Positions 8,851 through 16,986 of a stretch of DNA of 64,000 nt are shown piece after piece. The position numbers and the translations under genes are program-made. Where the stretch lies: positions 3,500,001 through 3,564,000 of the forward strand of contig NC_008576.1 of assembly GCF_000014865.1 (NCBI RefSeq). Direction: 5' to 3'. The notes beneath the pieces are model-generated. The model saw only the letters and a program-made list of their open reading frames with translations. It had not been told where the DNA came from and searched no databases. This DNA comes from Magnetococcus marinus MC-1 (GTDB lineage: Bacteria > Pseudomonadota > Magnetococcia > Magnetococcales > Magnetococcaceae). The stretch's first letter is position 1, and the number at the start of each line of letters is the position of its first letter.

Positions 8851-10449
8851 TCAAGCGGCTACTGGAGCCGGTAACGGTGGTACGGGGTTTCCCTTTCTCC
8901 GTTCAGCAATCACCTTAGCAAGATAGTCCCAGGGGGACACGTTCCGCAATCGACAAGTTTCGATGACGCTAGCCAGCACACCCAATACTTGGCTCCCTTC
9001 TGCCGTACGAGTTCCGTGGCTGATCAAACGCGCGATGACCCAGTGGCGCAGCGCACGTTCAGCATCATTGTTTGTCAGTGGCAACCCCGGAGATCTCAAG
9101 GGTAGCCAGATGACATCCCAGTCATTGAGAAGCTCAACGGCAAGGCTGCGAACCTTCTCGGACGGGGGATAATCTCTGTATATTTCGCAGTATCCCTGGA
9201 AATCTTCCAAAATCGACGCGGCAGCAGGCGGATCCGATCCGTCTTTGACCTCTTCGACCATGTATTCCAGGACTTCCAATACCCTGGAGCCGAATCGTTT
9301 GGTCTCTTTATCCAGGCTTACCGACAACCCTTTGGCCTTCCGGATCAGGTGTGCCCAGCAACGCAGCCGCTTTGAAAAAGTCCGGTAGTTCATGAGTCCG
9401 TCGCTCATCAGCCAGCCCGCGAATTCCTCGGTCAGGATATCCATGACCATTTGCCGTGTCCGAGGTCCCACACAAAACAAGACTGTATTGGCCGTCGCGA
9501 AAACCCAAAGCCACAAAGCTTGACCTTTTTGCTTCCAAGGCGTTTCGTCTACATGAGCCAGAGCAGATGCACGAAGTTCAGCAATCAGTTCATCCTGAAC
9601 AGGGTTGGCAGCCAGCCCGACTTCACGTATGCAATTGTCAATGGTCCCGACACTTAACTCCAGGCCGAACCAATCGATTAAAAACTCCTGGACCTTGGAG
9701 CGAGACAACCGCATCCGTTTTGCGAGCGCAACAATGAAAGCTGCCAACATGGGGCCGACAATACGCCATTCACTCAAACTGGTTGCGGTTTTGCGTCCTG
9801 CAATCTCAAGTCGATCCCCTGTGCCGGGACCGGTACATGAAATATGGCCGCATCTACAGGCAATTTCCCCAAAAAGGTGCTTGGTTCCCTCCAGCCTCAA
9901 TCCAGGCTGATCCGGGCCACCCCTTATCAGATCGATGGTCACATAGCCGATTCGAGCTATAAATCGAGCATCCAAGGGAAGGGCAGCATCGCAAGCAGCA
10001 CACGTTTCCGCTCGATGAACCACGGTACTCCGAATCGGAATTGTTTGGGTACGGCCGAAGCCTTTGGCGCCGATCGGCTTCCCAGCCCTACCTTTCGGCT
10101 TCTCGCTTGAAGAATCCGGCTTGGCCTTTCCTGGAGCAGGGGGAGTAGAATTACCGGAAGGCCCTGGTGAATCATCTCCACCCTCATCATTGGCCCCCTT
10201 CTTTTTATCCGGCGAAGCGTCATCTTCATCCTCATCCAGATGCGCTTCATCCTCCTCAACTGGAATTCCAAGGTACGCCGGACGACTGCTGGGCGGCTGG
10301 GAGCTGTTATTAGGTGTCCGGTTCAAACGCTCACGAGATTCCTTAAGATCCTCCAACATTTTCCGGCTGACGGCCAGCAATTCTGCAGACGATAGCGAGG
10401 AGAGATATTCCTCATCAATCTGGAGCAGGTCGTGATCCGAAAGTTTCAT
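8851..10449 (-). CDS. IS66-family transposase (TnpC), stand-alone type
   Basis: A 532-residue IS66 transposase. The N-terminal helical segment with SRERLNRTPNNSSQPPSSR is the TnpC signature; an acidic then P/S/K-rich linker follows, then a zinc-ribbon-like segment (CAACDAALP and CRCGHISC). The catalytic core has HVDETPWKQKG (first Asp), MSDGLMNYR (second Asp), RCWAHLIRKAK, and TNNDAERALRHWVIARL (Glu). No TnpA or TnpB genes are present, as in the ISBst12 subgroup. I could not define terminal repeats or a target duplication; an 8-bp inverted match (GGGGCGCA at 8808, TGCGCCCC at 10534) is too short to be trusted. It sits between the host envelope operon and the prophage tail genes. Confidence 0.9.
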   Translation of the reverse strand: MKLSDHDLLQIDEEYLSSLSSAELLAVSRKMLEDLKESRERLNRTPNNSSQPPSSRPAYLGIPVEEDEAHLDEDEDDASPDKKKGANDEGGDDSPGPSGNSTPPAPGKAKPDSSSEKPKGRAGKPIGAKGFGRTQTIPIRSTVVHRAETCAACDAALPLDARFIARIGYVTIDLIRGGPDQPGLRLEGTKHLFGEIACRCGHISCTGPGTGDRLEIAGRKTATSLSEWRIVGPMLAAFIVALAKRMRLSRSKVQEFLIDWFGLELSVGTIDNCIREVGLAANPVQDELIAELRASALAHVDETPWKQKGQALWLWVFATANTVLFCVGPRTRQMVMDILTEEFAGWLMSDGLMNYRTFSKRLRCWAHLIRKAKGLSVSLDKETKRFGSRVLEVLEYMVEEVKDGSDPPAAASILEDFQGYCEIYRDYPPSEKVRSLAVELLNDWDVIWLPLRSPGLPLTNNDAERALRHWVIARLISHGTRTAEGSQVLGVLASVIETCRLRNVSPWDYLAKVIAERRKGNPVPPLPAPVAA

Positions 10450-10984
10450 AGTTCGTGCGCCATATCATCGCCGGTGAATGAATCAACATGAACATGATAA
10501 CACGAGTTTCCAGGAAGAGATTTTTGAGCTTCTGCGCCCCATTGGAGCCAGTGTAAAAATACGCTCGTCTCCGGGGTTGGCCTACAGCTGAAAACCCGCC
10601 ACAATTCCCCCTCAAGGCTTTGATGGGCAAAACAGATCGGATCGTACTCTCCTTTTGAAATTTCACGTTTTCGACGAAAATCGTGTCAAGGATATTCTTT
10701 GCCAAGATCAAACAAAATTGGTACCAGCCCCAGCAGTCAATTCCTTCTCAGACGGTGAACATCCTCACTGAACAAGGGGTGTCCCTCCCAAAAACCTCAT
10801 CACCCATGAAAACGCTTCCGTTTTTTCCAATCCGTGATAGAGTCAGGCCAGGAAACGGACACAACTCTACCGAAGGAAGTCACGTTCGTTTTCCCTTTGA
10901 TCTTTGAAAATTGAGACCCTTGACGCCCAATCGAACCGCTTGAGTTCCCAACTGGTTAAACGCGCGGTCCGGGCTGGAACATTT
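10450..10984. other. Gene-free stretch at the left prophage edge
   Basis: No supported gene lies between the IS66 transposase start and the last prophage tail gene. The short open frames here lack family signatures and ribosome binding sites. The prophage end (att site) is likely to be in this stretch if the tail genes mark the left boundary, but I see no long match to the sequence beyond the serine recombinase at the other end. Confidence 0.5.
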
Positions 10985-11206
10985 CTATACGAAGTGGACC
11001 GGGACGGTTTGCTGGCCTTGAATCCGGGCGGCCTTCCCATCCCGCACCACGACTCGCTCTCCTACCGCCAATCCACTTCCGGACACCTCCATCACCCCCT
11101 GCGCCGTGGCCACGCGAACCATGCCGCCGGTGACGGCCACCACTCGCCCGGATACGGGCCGCTGGCTGGCGATGAGTTGTTGCAGATCATGAACGGGCTG
11201 GGACAC
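10985..11206 (-). CDS. Small phage tail-region protein, unknown function
   Basis: A 73-residue protein that overlaps the 3' end of the upstream gene by 20 bp, typical of the compact tail operon. The sequence (ASQRPVSGRVVAVTGGMVRV, GLAVGERVVVRDG) looks like a small all-beta OB- or SH3-like barrel. It is the most distal gene of the late region, where assembly or host-specificity proteins are often found. No family assigned. Confidence 0.65.
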   Translation of the reverse strand: MSQPVHDLQQLIASQRPVSGRVVAVTGGMVRVATAQGVMEVSGSGLAVGERVVVRDGKAARIQGQQTVPVHFV

Positions 11207-12563
11207 GAGCTACCTCCAGGGACGTGGTGATGCGGGGGCCGATTGCTTCGTGGGCAACGCCCGTAACCTTGCCCCGCCAGGAGCGACCCATGAGGGCGTC
11301 GTGGATCTCGATGATCTGGCCAGGGCTCACCCCGGGGCGGTGAACACAGGTGAGCAATACCTCCTGCAGGTCCTCGCCGGCGTCGATTTCGGCCCGGCCC
11401 CGGGAGAGCTTGGCCTCAGTGGTGGCCAAGAGCGGATCGGAGATGTCCTCGCCCGGAAACTCCCCGTCGCCGCGCTGGCAGATGATCTCGCCGTCGCCCA
11501 CTGGGTCGCCGGACGTACCGGTGATGCGCACCTGTACCGGGAAGGAGTCCAGCCCCGCCACCCGGCTGGGAGCTGAGAGCCGCCAGGATCGGGCGCGCAC
11601 GGTGAAGGTGATGCGGGCGATGGCAATGCCGGCGCGGCTGGCCAGGAGCGTCATGCCGTCCGGGGCCAGGGTGACCGCGCCCAGGTCGTTGCCCAGCCAG
11701 ATCACCGACTGGATGGCCCGGGCCGGCTGGGAGAGCGTGGCGCTGTTGGTTCCGTCGAAGGTGACATCCTCGGCGATGGTGAAGGATTGATCGGCGTTCG
11801 TCAGGAGCGTGCCGGCGGATGCGCTGATGCCCTGGATGTCGGTCTCGGATCCGTTGTTCACCAGCAGATGGGCGGTGCCGCCGGAATGAAAGCTGGTACG
11901 CCCCTGGTTTAGCCCATCCACCCGTCGATCCACTTCAGCAGAAAGGTGGCCACCGCTGGGCAGCCATCCCCGTACCGTTACCCGGTTTACCCGATAACGG
12001 GCGCGATGGGACTCTCGGCAGGAGAGGTTGTCGGCGGCGTCGGTGAGGATGTGATCCGGGGTGACCCGGCTCCACTGGGGAACCGCCGTCGGGAAACGAT
12101 GCCGGACGCGGAGAATGCCCCCGGGCGTGGTCTCCACCACCCCGCCGACGGCCTCGGCAATGGTCCGGACCACATCCAACGGCGCGGCGTCATAGACCGC
12201 AAGCCGTCCGGCGGGAATGACCCAGTTCACCAGATCCCACTGAATGGCTTCGCCCACCGCCTCCTCGGCGGCCTCTCGGGCGCGGATGGCAGCGTCCCAG
12301 GCACGCTCCATGGGCGTGGCCCGGGGCGCGGCAAAGCGGGCCGTTGGGCTGATGAGAGAGACGGTCAGGCGCGGACGGCTCACCCCATCCCGGGAGAGGG
12401 TCTTGTTATCCACCATCATCTGGAAGGTTTCCCCACCCAACTCCAGGGTTACCGGATCATCAATGCGGATGCGCTGGAAAGAGGCGGGATCCGCCAGCTC
12501 CATGGTGCCAGTCCAGGCGTAGTCCCCTTCGGCGATGGCCAGGGATGCAGAGATCACGCTCAT
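11187..12563 (-). CDS. Phage tail/baseplate-type structural protein
   Basis: The start at 12563 (MSVISASLAIAEGDYAWTGT) overlaps the stop of the upstream gene as ATGA, which implies translational coupling; the longer frame to 12641 would only extend into the neighbour. The 458-residue product has repeating beta-strand patterns (DPVTLELGGETFQMMVDNKT, PLDVVRTIAEAVGGVVETTP, LRVRHRFPTAVPQW) similar to the hub or late-control (gpD-like) proteins of siphophage tail tips. It lies at the distal end of the tail operon, where tail-tip proteins are expected. Function is inferred from position and fold pattern only. Confidence 0.6.
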   Translation of the reverse strand: MSVISASLAIAEGDYAWTGTMELADPASFQRIRIDDPVTLELGGETFQMMVDNKTLSRDGVSRPRLTVSLISPTARFAAPRATPMERAWDAAIRAREAAEEAVGEAIQWDLVNWVIPAGRLAVYDAAPLDVVRTIAEAVGGVVETTPGGILRVRHRFPTAVPQWSRVTPDHILTDAADNLSCRESHRARYRVNRVTVRGWLPSGGHLSAEVDRRVDGLNQGRTSFHSGGTAHLLVNNGSETDIQGISASAGTLLTNADQSFTIAEDVTFDGTNSATLSQPARAIQSVIWLGNDLGAVTLAPDGMTLLASRAGIAIARITFTVRARSWRLSAPSRVAGLDSFPVQVRITGTSGDPVGDGEIICQRGDGEFPGEDISDPLLATTEAKLSRGRAEIDAGEDLQEVLLTCVHRPGVSPGQIIEIHDALMGRSWRGKVTGVAHEAIGPRITTSLEVARVPARS

Positions 12564-13696
12564 AGCGGCAACCCAAAGTGGATGGCGCGCACGCCAGAAG
12601 AGGCGAGCACGGGAGGCTGGTCCACCAGCAGATCCCACCATGCGGTCATAGCCCTATGAGCTGAGTCCCGCGCTTGAAGTTGATAGCCCGTTGTGAGAGA
12701 TGCCTGCACCGGCTGGGTAGCAGACCATTGGCAAGTCAAACTTTGCTGCACCGGACCCATCAGCGCATAGCCCGCCTGTAGTGTCGTGAGGAGAGCATCC
12801 TGGTAGGGAGCCGAAAGCGCACGATCAACGGGAGCACCGTAACGGGCCTCCGCTCCTCGCCCAACCTGAATCTTCCACGAAGCGGTAAGAGAGTGCGGCC
12901 AAACAAATTCACCCAGCGCCCAGGGCATGCGACATGAGCCCGTGACCTGTATGCCCCACGAAGCTTCCAGGTGTTGTTCGATGAATGCTCCACACCGATA
13001 CCCTGCGACCAAAGGGCGCGTAACGGGAAAGCGTATGGCATAGGGAGTGGTCACCTGCCTGGATTTGGGGGCAAAGGAGATATGCCCCTGCAACTGGATG
13101 GGAAGTGCCGGTGCAGCTTGCAGAGTGCTACTTTGGGCGGTAAAGAGGATAGCAGGGGATTCAACGGTGATGACGCCAGAGGCCCGGACTGTATGTCGCG
13201 CTGCCTTAATGGTGCCGCTGAGAGATAGGGGGATCTCTCCCATGACAACTATGTCCCGGCTACCGTGTTCAGCCAGGGAGGTGAGGGAAAACTCCAATGC
13301 CGCCGAACAGCGCATACCATAGGCATCCGCCTGAAGGCGTGTTGTGCTCTCAACGGGCAATACAAAGCTGGCCCGGGCATCCTGCACCCTGGCACTGAGG
13401 CGGCTGCTCAAGGCAAGCTTAAGCTCATGCTCAAGCGTAAAACGCCTGGCCCGGTTTAGATCGGCTGTCAGGGCAATGGGCAGTTGGGTGTTGAGCGCAA
13501 ACGATGGAGGTAGATAATCGAAGGAGGCTTCAAGCTGCCGGGACAGCAGTAACGGTGCCCACCCCCCTACCCCACGGGAAACCTGAATGGACCAGGAGGT
13601 TGAAAGGGTTTGGTCCAAGGTCAAGCTGTAGGGCGCACCAAGGGCCTTTTCTTGAAGGATGGACCACGGGCACTGGATAGCAGCAGAGAGGGGCAT
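12560..13696 (-). CDS. Phage tail-region protein with SW-IQV repeats
   Basis: A 378-residue protein, mostly beta-strand in character, built from degenerate repeats. A motif SWxIQV recurs at residues about 34-39 (SWSIQV), 246-251 (SWGIQV) and 273-278 (SWKIQV), and further copies are weaker (CQWSATQPVQ). This suggests a fibre or a multi-domain tail-tip protein. It is coupled to the next gene by ATGA overlap and follows the 128-residue gene at 13700 after 3 bp. No similarity to a named family can be claimed. Confidence 0.6.
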   Translation of the reverse strand: MPLSAAIQCPWSILQEKALGAPYSLTLDQTLSTSWSIQVSRGVGGWAPLLLSRQLEASFDYLPPSFALNTQLPIALTADLNRARRFTLEHELKLALSSRLSARVQDARASFVLPVESTTRLQADAYGMRCSAALEFSLTSLAEHGSRDIVVMGEIPLSLSGTIKAARHTVRASGVITVESPAILFTAQSSTLQAAPALPIQLQGHISFAPKSRQVTTPYAIRFPVTRPLVAGYRCGAFIEQHLEASWGIQVTGSCRMPWALGEFVWPHSLTASWKIQVGRGAEARYGAPVDRALSAPYQDALLTTLQAGYALMGPVQQSLTCQWSATQPVQASLTTGYQLQARDSAHRAMTAWWDLLVDQPPVLASSGVRAIHFGLPL

Positions 13697-13699
13697 GGA

Positions 13700-14086
13700 T
13701 CAGGCAGGGTTGGGAATGGAGAAATCCATCTGCTTGAGGGTTACCATCTCCCCAGCGGTCAGCCCCACATTATCCAGGATGGCATCTCCACTGCCCCCCT
13801 CGACAGAGACATCCCCATCAATCTTATAGTTGCCATCCTCCAACCGAAACCAGGTAGCGGTGCCCGTCGCTTCCACCTCACTGGCCACCGGAGAGTTACT
13901 CAGTGTGATTGCGCCGTTGGCGGCGCTGTTATACTGCAGCGTAAAACGCACCAAGGGCAGCTCTGATGTGGGAAAGTCAGGATTGGGCGGGCGGGTGCCA
14001 GGATAGACAAAGCAGATCCCATCGATGTAGCTTCTCAGATTATTCATCAGGGAGTTGCGCAGGGTATCGTTAAAACGCAGGGCCAT
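13700..14086 (-). CDS. Phage tail-region protein, unknown function
   Basis: ATG 14086 (MALRFNDTLRNSLMNNLRSY) is chosen over 14143 because AAAGGAGAG lies just upstream and the longer frame overlaps the previous gene. The 128-residue product is beta-rich (LPLVRFTLQYNSAANGAITL) and has no recognised motif. Its place among tail-tip genes suggests a virion component. Confidence 0.6.
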   Translation of the reverse strand: MALRFNDTLRNSLMNNLRSYIDGICFVYPGTRPPNPDFPTSELPLVRFTLQYNSAANGAITLSNSPVASEVEATGTATWFRLEDGNYKIDGDVSVEGGSGDAILDNVGLTAGEMVTLKQMDFSIPNPA

Positions 14087-14097
14087 AAGACTCTCCT

Positions 14098-14619
14098 TTA
14101 TGCGGTCAAGACTGACATATCTTCGATGAGCTGGAGCAACCACCGCTCACCACGGTATTCACGGGTAATCACCGTCACCCCCCTGTTTTCCAGCTGGGCC
14201 ATCCATGCCGACAGGCCATCCCGGATCCGGACATCGCCAAATCCATTGGTGGAACCTGAGGCATCACAGGAGATCACCACCCGCTTAGGCGTGGGTGTCA
14301 TGCTCTGTAGCAACGCCTCCCAATCCTCCAGCGTTGGCCTTTCGCGGATCAGACGATGCACCTCCTGGGGAAATTCGGCCCCAACAGGGATCAATAGGGA
14401 TGAAGGCATGAACTTTAACTCCATACACCCCACCTGGGCGTTGGAGGTTGATAGCGCATGTCTCAACAGGACCAGATCTTCGTTGAATGTTTGAGTCTGC
14501 ATTCTTGCATAGAGGGAGGATTCATCAATGATGGTGATGCAGATATTGGCGCTGACCCACCGAAAGGCCGACAGCTCATCCAGAAAACCCAGGTCAAGCG
14601 CTGGTGGTTGAAGAGGCAT
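14098..14619 (-). CDS. Phage protein with possible vWA/MIDAS-like motif
   Basis: A 173-residue protein. Its centre reads KRVVISCDASGSTNGFGDVR: a buried strand followed by DxSGS, the metal-binding (MIDAS) loop pattern of von Willebrand A domains. The rest of the fold (GLSAWMAQLENRGVTVITREY) continues as a helix and strand that would suit a Rossmann-type vWA core. If correct, it may mediate metal-dependent adhesion at the tail tip; a chance resemblance in a short protein is the alternative. It overlaps the preceding gene by 26 bp. Confidence 0.55.
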   Translation of the reverse strand: MPLQPPALDLGFLDELSAFRWVSANICITIIDESSLYARMQTQTFNEDLVLLRHALSTSNAQVGCMELKFMPSSLLIPVGAEFPQEVHRLIRERPTLEDWEALLQSMTPTPKRVVISCDASGSTNGFGDVRIRDGLSAWMAQLENRGVTVITREYRGERWLLQLIEDMSVLTA

Positions 14620-15568
14620 GATTGAGAAACCTGATTTTGAGGGCCTTTCCGGTAACCGTATCCCGCGCTTCCAGATAAAGGGTCTTTTTCACCTCAATAA
14701 ACTGCTCGGGATCATCCGGGTGATAGATCTTCTCCAGCACCGTTTGACGGGTACCTGGAACCTCCTGATAGAACCCCTCGCTGGTGGGCTCCTCTTCCTC
14801 TGCGGGGGCGTCCTCATCGCTACTACCTGAGGGGGAAGCTTGGCGCAGGCTGACGCTGGGGGCTCCCGAGGGCCAAAACTTGCGGGGGAAGGAGGCTTGG
14901 GTGGCATGCCAGTCGGACAGGGCTATGATGCGTACAGGGGGGACCTCTGCTGATTCCACGTTGCCGGATTGCCAGGCATTCTGCATCTCCACGAACTGAG
15001 CGGCTGAAACGCTCTCCTCTCCATTGCCATAGGTGATTTCGTAGAGGGAGAAGCCTACGGTGTAGCGCACCACCAGGGCCCCGATCACCTCTTGGGAGGC
15101 ATGAAACGCACCCCTTTGGCGGTCATAGCGGGGTGGTGTGACCAGATCCCCCTGCTTGTTGCGAAAGAAGGTCTGCTCGATGATCTCCAACACCGGGTGG
15201 TCATAGAGCCAGCGCAGCTGCTTGGTATGCTCTTTGGACCAGGTAATGGTTTCCACCACCGTTTCAGAACGACGCCCGATCAGGCGCGCCTCACCCCCGC
15301 TGATGATGAGCCGGGCGGTGGCCGCCACGCGCTTGGAGCAGTAGAGCTTTACGCGCTTTTTGCCGGGCTCTATCACCTCAAGGGGCGTGATCTGACTCAT
15401 GCTATAGCAGATACGCCCCCAACCACAGACACCCGAGGTTAGACGACTGAAAGCCACCTGCACTGGTGCCGAGCCCCCTTGGTCATCATCGTTGACCACC
15501 AGTTCAAAGGGCTCATCCAGTTCAGGCGCTGAAAACTGAATCGTAAGCGAAGTGCTGATTTCACCCAT
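14594..15568 (-). CDS. Phage tail-region protein, unknown function
   Basis: A 324-residue protein. The N-terminal half has immunoglobulin-like strands (ISTSLTIQFSAPELDEPFEL, LIISGGEARLIGRRSETVVE). The end contains a low-complexity SSDEDAPAEEEEPTSEG linker followed by a short beta domain (TVLEKIYHPDDPEQFIEVKK). It sits between two other virion-type genes and shows no enzyme motif. Probably a tail-tip or fibre component, not assigned to a family. Confidence 0.6.
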   Translation of the reverse strand: MGEISTSLTIQFSAPELDEPFELVVNDDDQGGSAPVQVAFSRLTSGVCGWGRICYSMSQITPLEVIEPGKKRVKLYCSKRVAATARLIISGGEARLIGRRSETVVETITWSKEHTKQLRWLYDHPVLEIIEQTFFRNKQGDLVTPPRYDRQRGAFHASQEVIGALVVRYTVGFSLYEITYGNGEESVSAAQFVEMQNAWQSGNVESAEVPPVRIIALSDWHATQASFPRKFWPSGAPSVSLRQASPSGSSDEDAPAEEEEPTSEGFYQEVPGTRQTVLEKIYHPDDPEQFIEVKKTLYLEARDTVTGKALKIRFLNHASSTTSA

Positions 15569-15573
15569 GGCGA

Positions 15574-16608
15574 TTACGCACTCTCGCCCGTAATGGCGAC
15601 CACCACCTTGTCCGCTGATAAGCTATTGGCCCCGGCGGGGACAATACGTTTCCACCAGATGGGCACGGCTGCGGGATGGGTTTTGAAGGTGATGGTTTCT
15701 CCACTGGACCAAGCCCCGCCCCAGCCCGCCACAGGCAGGGTGAAATAGGGACGGCTGAAATCAGGGTTATTGGGGGCAAAATCACCCCCAGAGATGGAGC
15801 CACTGCCCACACTGCCCAGCGTATCCCCCACGCAGCTAAAGCTGTTGGCATCGCTGAAGGTCAGGGTCCAGGTCTGCTCAATGCTGCCGATAAAGTCGAG
15901 AATCGGTATAATATTGGTGGGCGCTATCGTTGGACCGGATCCGTCGTATGTACCCGCAACGGTGGATCCGGTCCAGCTACCCCAGGTTGCCTCGATATCC
16001 TCGGGCTCAATGACTGAAGCAACGCGGGTATTGCTGGAGGCATAGGCGCTCTGCAAGCTCTGTCCGGCCTCAAAGGTCAGCGTGGCTTTATCCCCATTCC
16101 AGGTCACCCCACCACTGCTGGCCAGACGGATAAACTCGACGTTACCGGAGACATCATCCACATGGTCCTGATCGGAGATGCGGATCAAGTCCCCGTTCTG
16201 GAAGATGGCATCGGTGGCCGACTCGGTGTTGACATCGATACTGGTGACCCCGATGGAGGTGCTAGCATCCAGCCTTCCTGACCCATAGAGCCGCTCTGAT
16301 CCGGTGAGCGCCCCCTGGGTATCGGTTTGGGTGCCGGGAAAGATCAGAATGCGATCATCCCCTGGAGTTGCGGTCTCCACATAGATGCGCGGGTCAATCA
16401 GCTTGATATCCGCATCATTGGCGACTTTGAAGAACACCTTGCGGTATTTGGTGGATCCGGCCAGTCGTTCCCCTTGTGGCACGTCGGGCCAGACGTTGTT
16501 CTTTACCCCATCGGCGATCTCACTGGCGGAGATGCGGCCTCCATTGCTGGTAGTATCGCTGACGGTGGTGGATTTGTAGAAACGAAGTTCTGAAGTCTGT
16601 ATGGGCAT
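15574..16608 (-). CDS. Phage tail-region protein, unknown function
   Basis: A 344-residue, threonine/serine/glycine-rich protein (TSELRFYKSTTVSDTTSNGG at the start; repeated TLTFSDANSFSC, SGSISGGDFAPNN). The composition is that of an extracellular beta-structured virion protein. It is followed 5 bp later by the next gene on the same strand. A structural or fibre role is inferred from composition and position. Confidence 0.6.
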   Translation of the reverse strand: MPIQTSELRFYKSTTVSDTTSNGGRISASEIADGVKNNVWPDVPQGERLAGSTKYRKVFFKVANDADIKLIDPRIYVETATPGDDRILIFPGTQTDTQGALTGSERLYGSGRLDASTSIGVTSIDVNTESATDAIFQNGDLIRISDQDHVDDVSGNVEFIRLASSGGVTWNGDKATLTFEAGQSLQSAYASSNTRVASVIEPEDIEATWGSWTGSTVAGTYDGSGPTIAPTNIIPILDFIGSIEQTWTLTFSDANSFSCVGDTLGSVGSGSISGGDFAPNNPDFSRPYFTLPVAGWGGAWSSGETITFKTHPAAVPIWWKRIVPAGANSLSADKVVVAITGESA

Positions 16609-16613
16609 TGCGC

Positions 16614-16979
16614 TTACACCTCAAAGAGTTTGATGGTACCGGTGTAGAGATCATGGTGCGGCCAGATGGGTTGGAACTGGATGGCCGGTGGTTCGTGATG
16701 GCGGAACATCACCTTATAGCTCTCTGCCCTCCAGATAAGCGGGAAAACCGCCCCGGACTGGGCGGCCATGGCCTCAATGGCCATCACGGTGGCTTGATCC
16801 AACCATGTCACCCCATCTGCGGCCTCCAGGGTGATGGGTCTGCCTTTCACCAGGGGTTGGGACCAGAGCACAGGGGTGCCCCCCAGGGTGCGGGCTGTCT
16901 CCATGGCCACAGGAGACCACGCCCGACGGTCGCTCCACTGGATCGACTCAGGTAGTGTTAAATCACCAAGTTGTTTCAT
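16614..16979 (-). CDS. Small phage tail protein next to tape measure
   Basis: ATG 16979 (MKQLGDLTLPESIQWSDR) is the likely start; the longer frame to 17021 runs inside the tape-measure gene. The 121-residue product resembles by pattern the small proteins immediately distal to siphophage tape-measure genes (MxLgdLxLPdxlxWsDr...WSPVA...TLGGTPVLW), which belong to the distal tail or tail-tip complex. Family not named with certainty. Confidence 0.65.
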   Translation of the reverse strand: MKQLGDLTLPESIQWSDRRAWSPVAMETARTLGGTPVLWSQPLVKGRPITLEAADGVTWLDQATVMAIEAMAAQSGAVFPLIWRAESYKVMFRHHEPPAIQFQPIWPHHDLYTGTIKLFEV

Positions 16980-16986
16980 CGGGATA

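Noticed and set aside
8808-10541. GGGGCGCA/TGCGCCCC as terminal repeats of the IS66 element
   Set aside because: Only 8 bp, GC-rich, no flanking duplication; chance match cannot be excluded.
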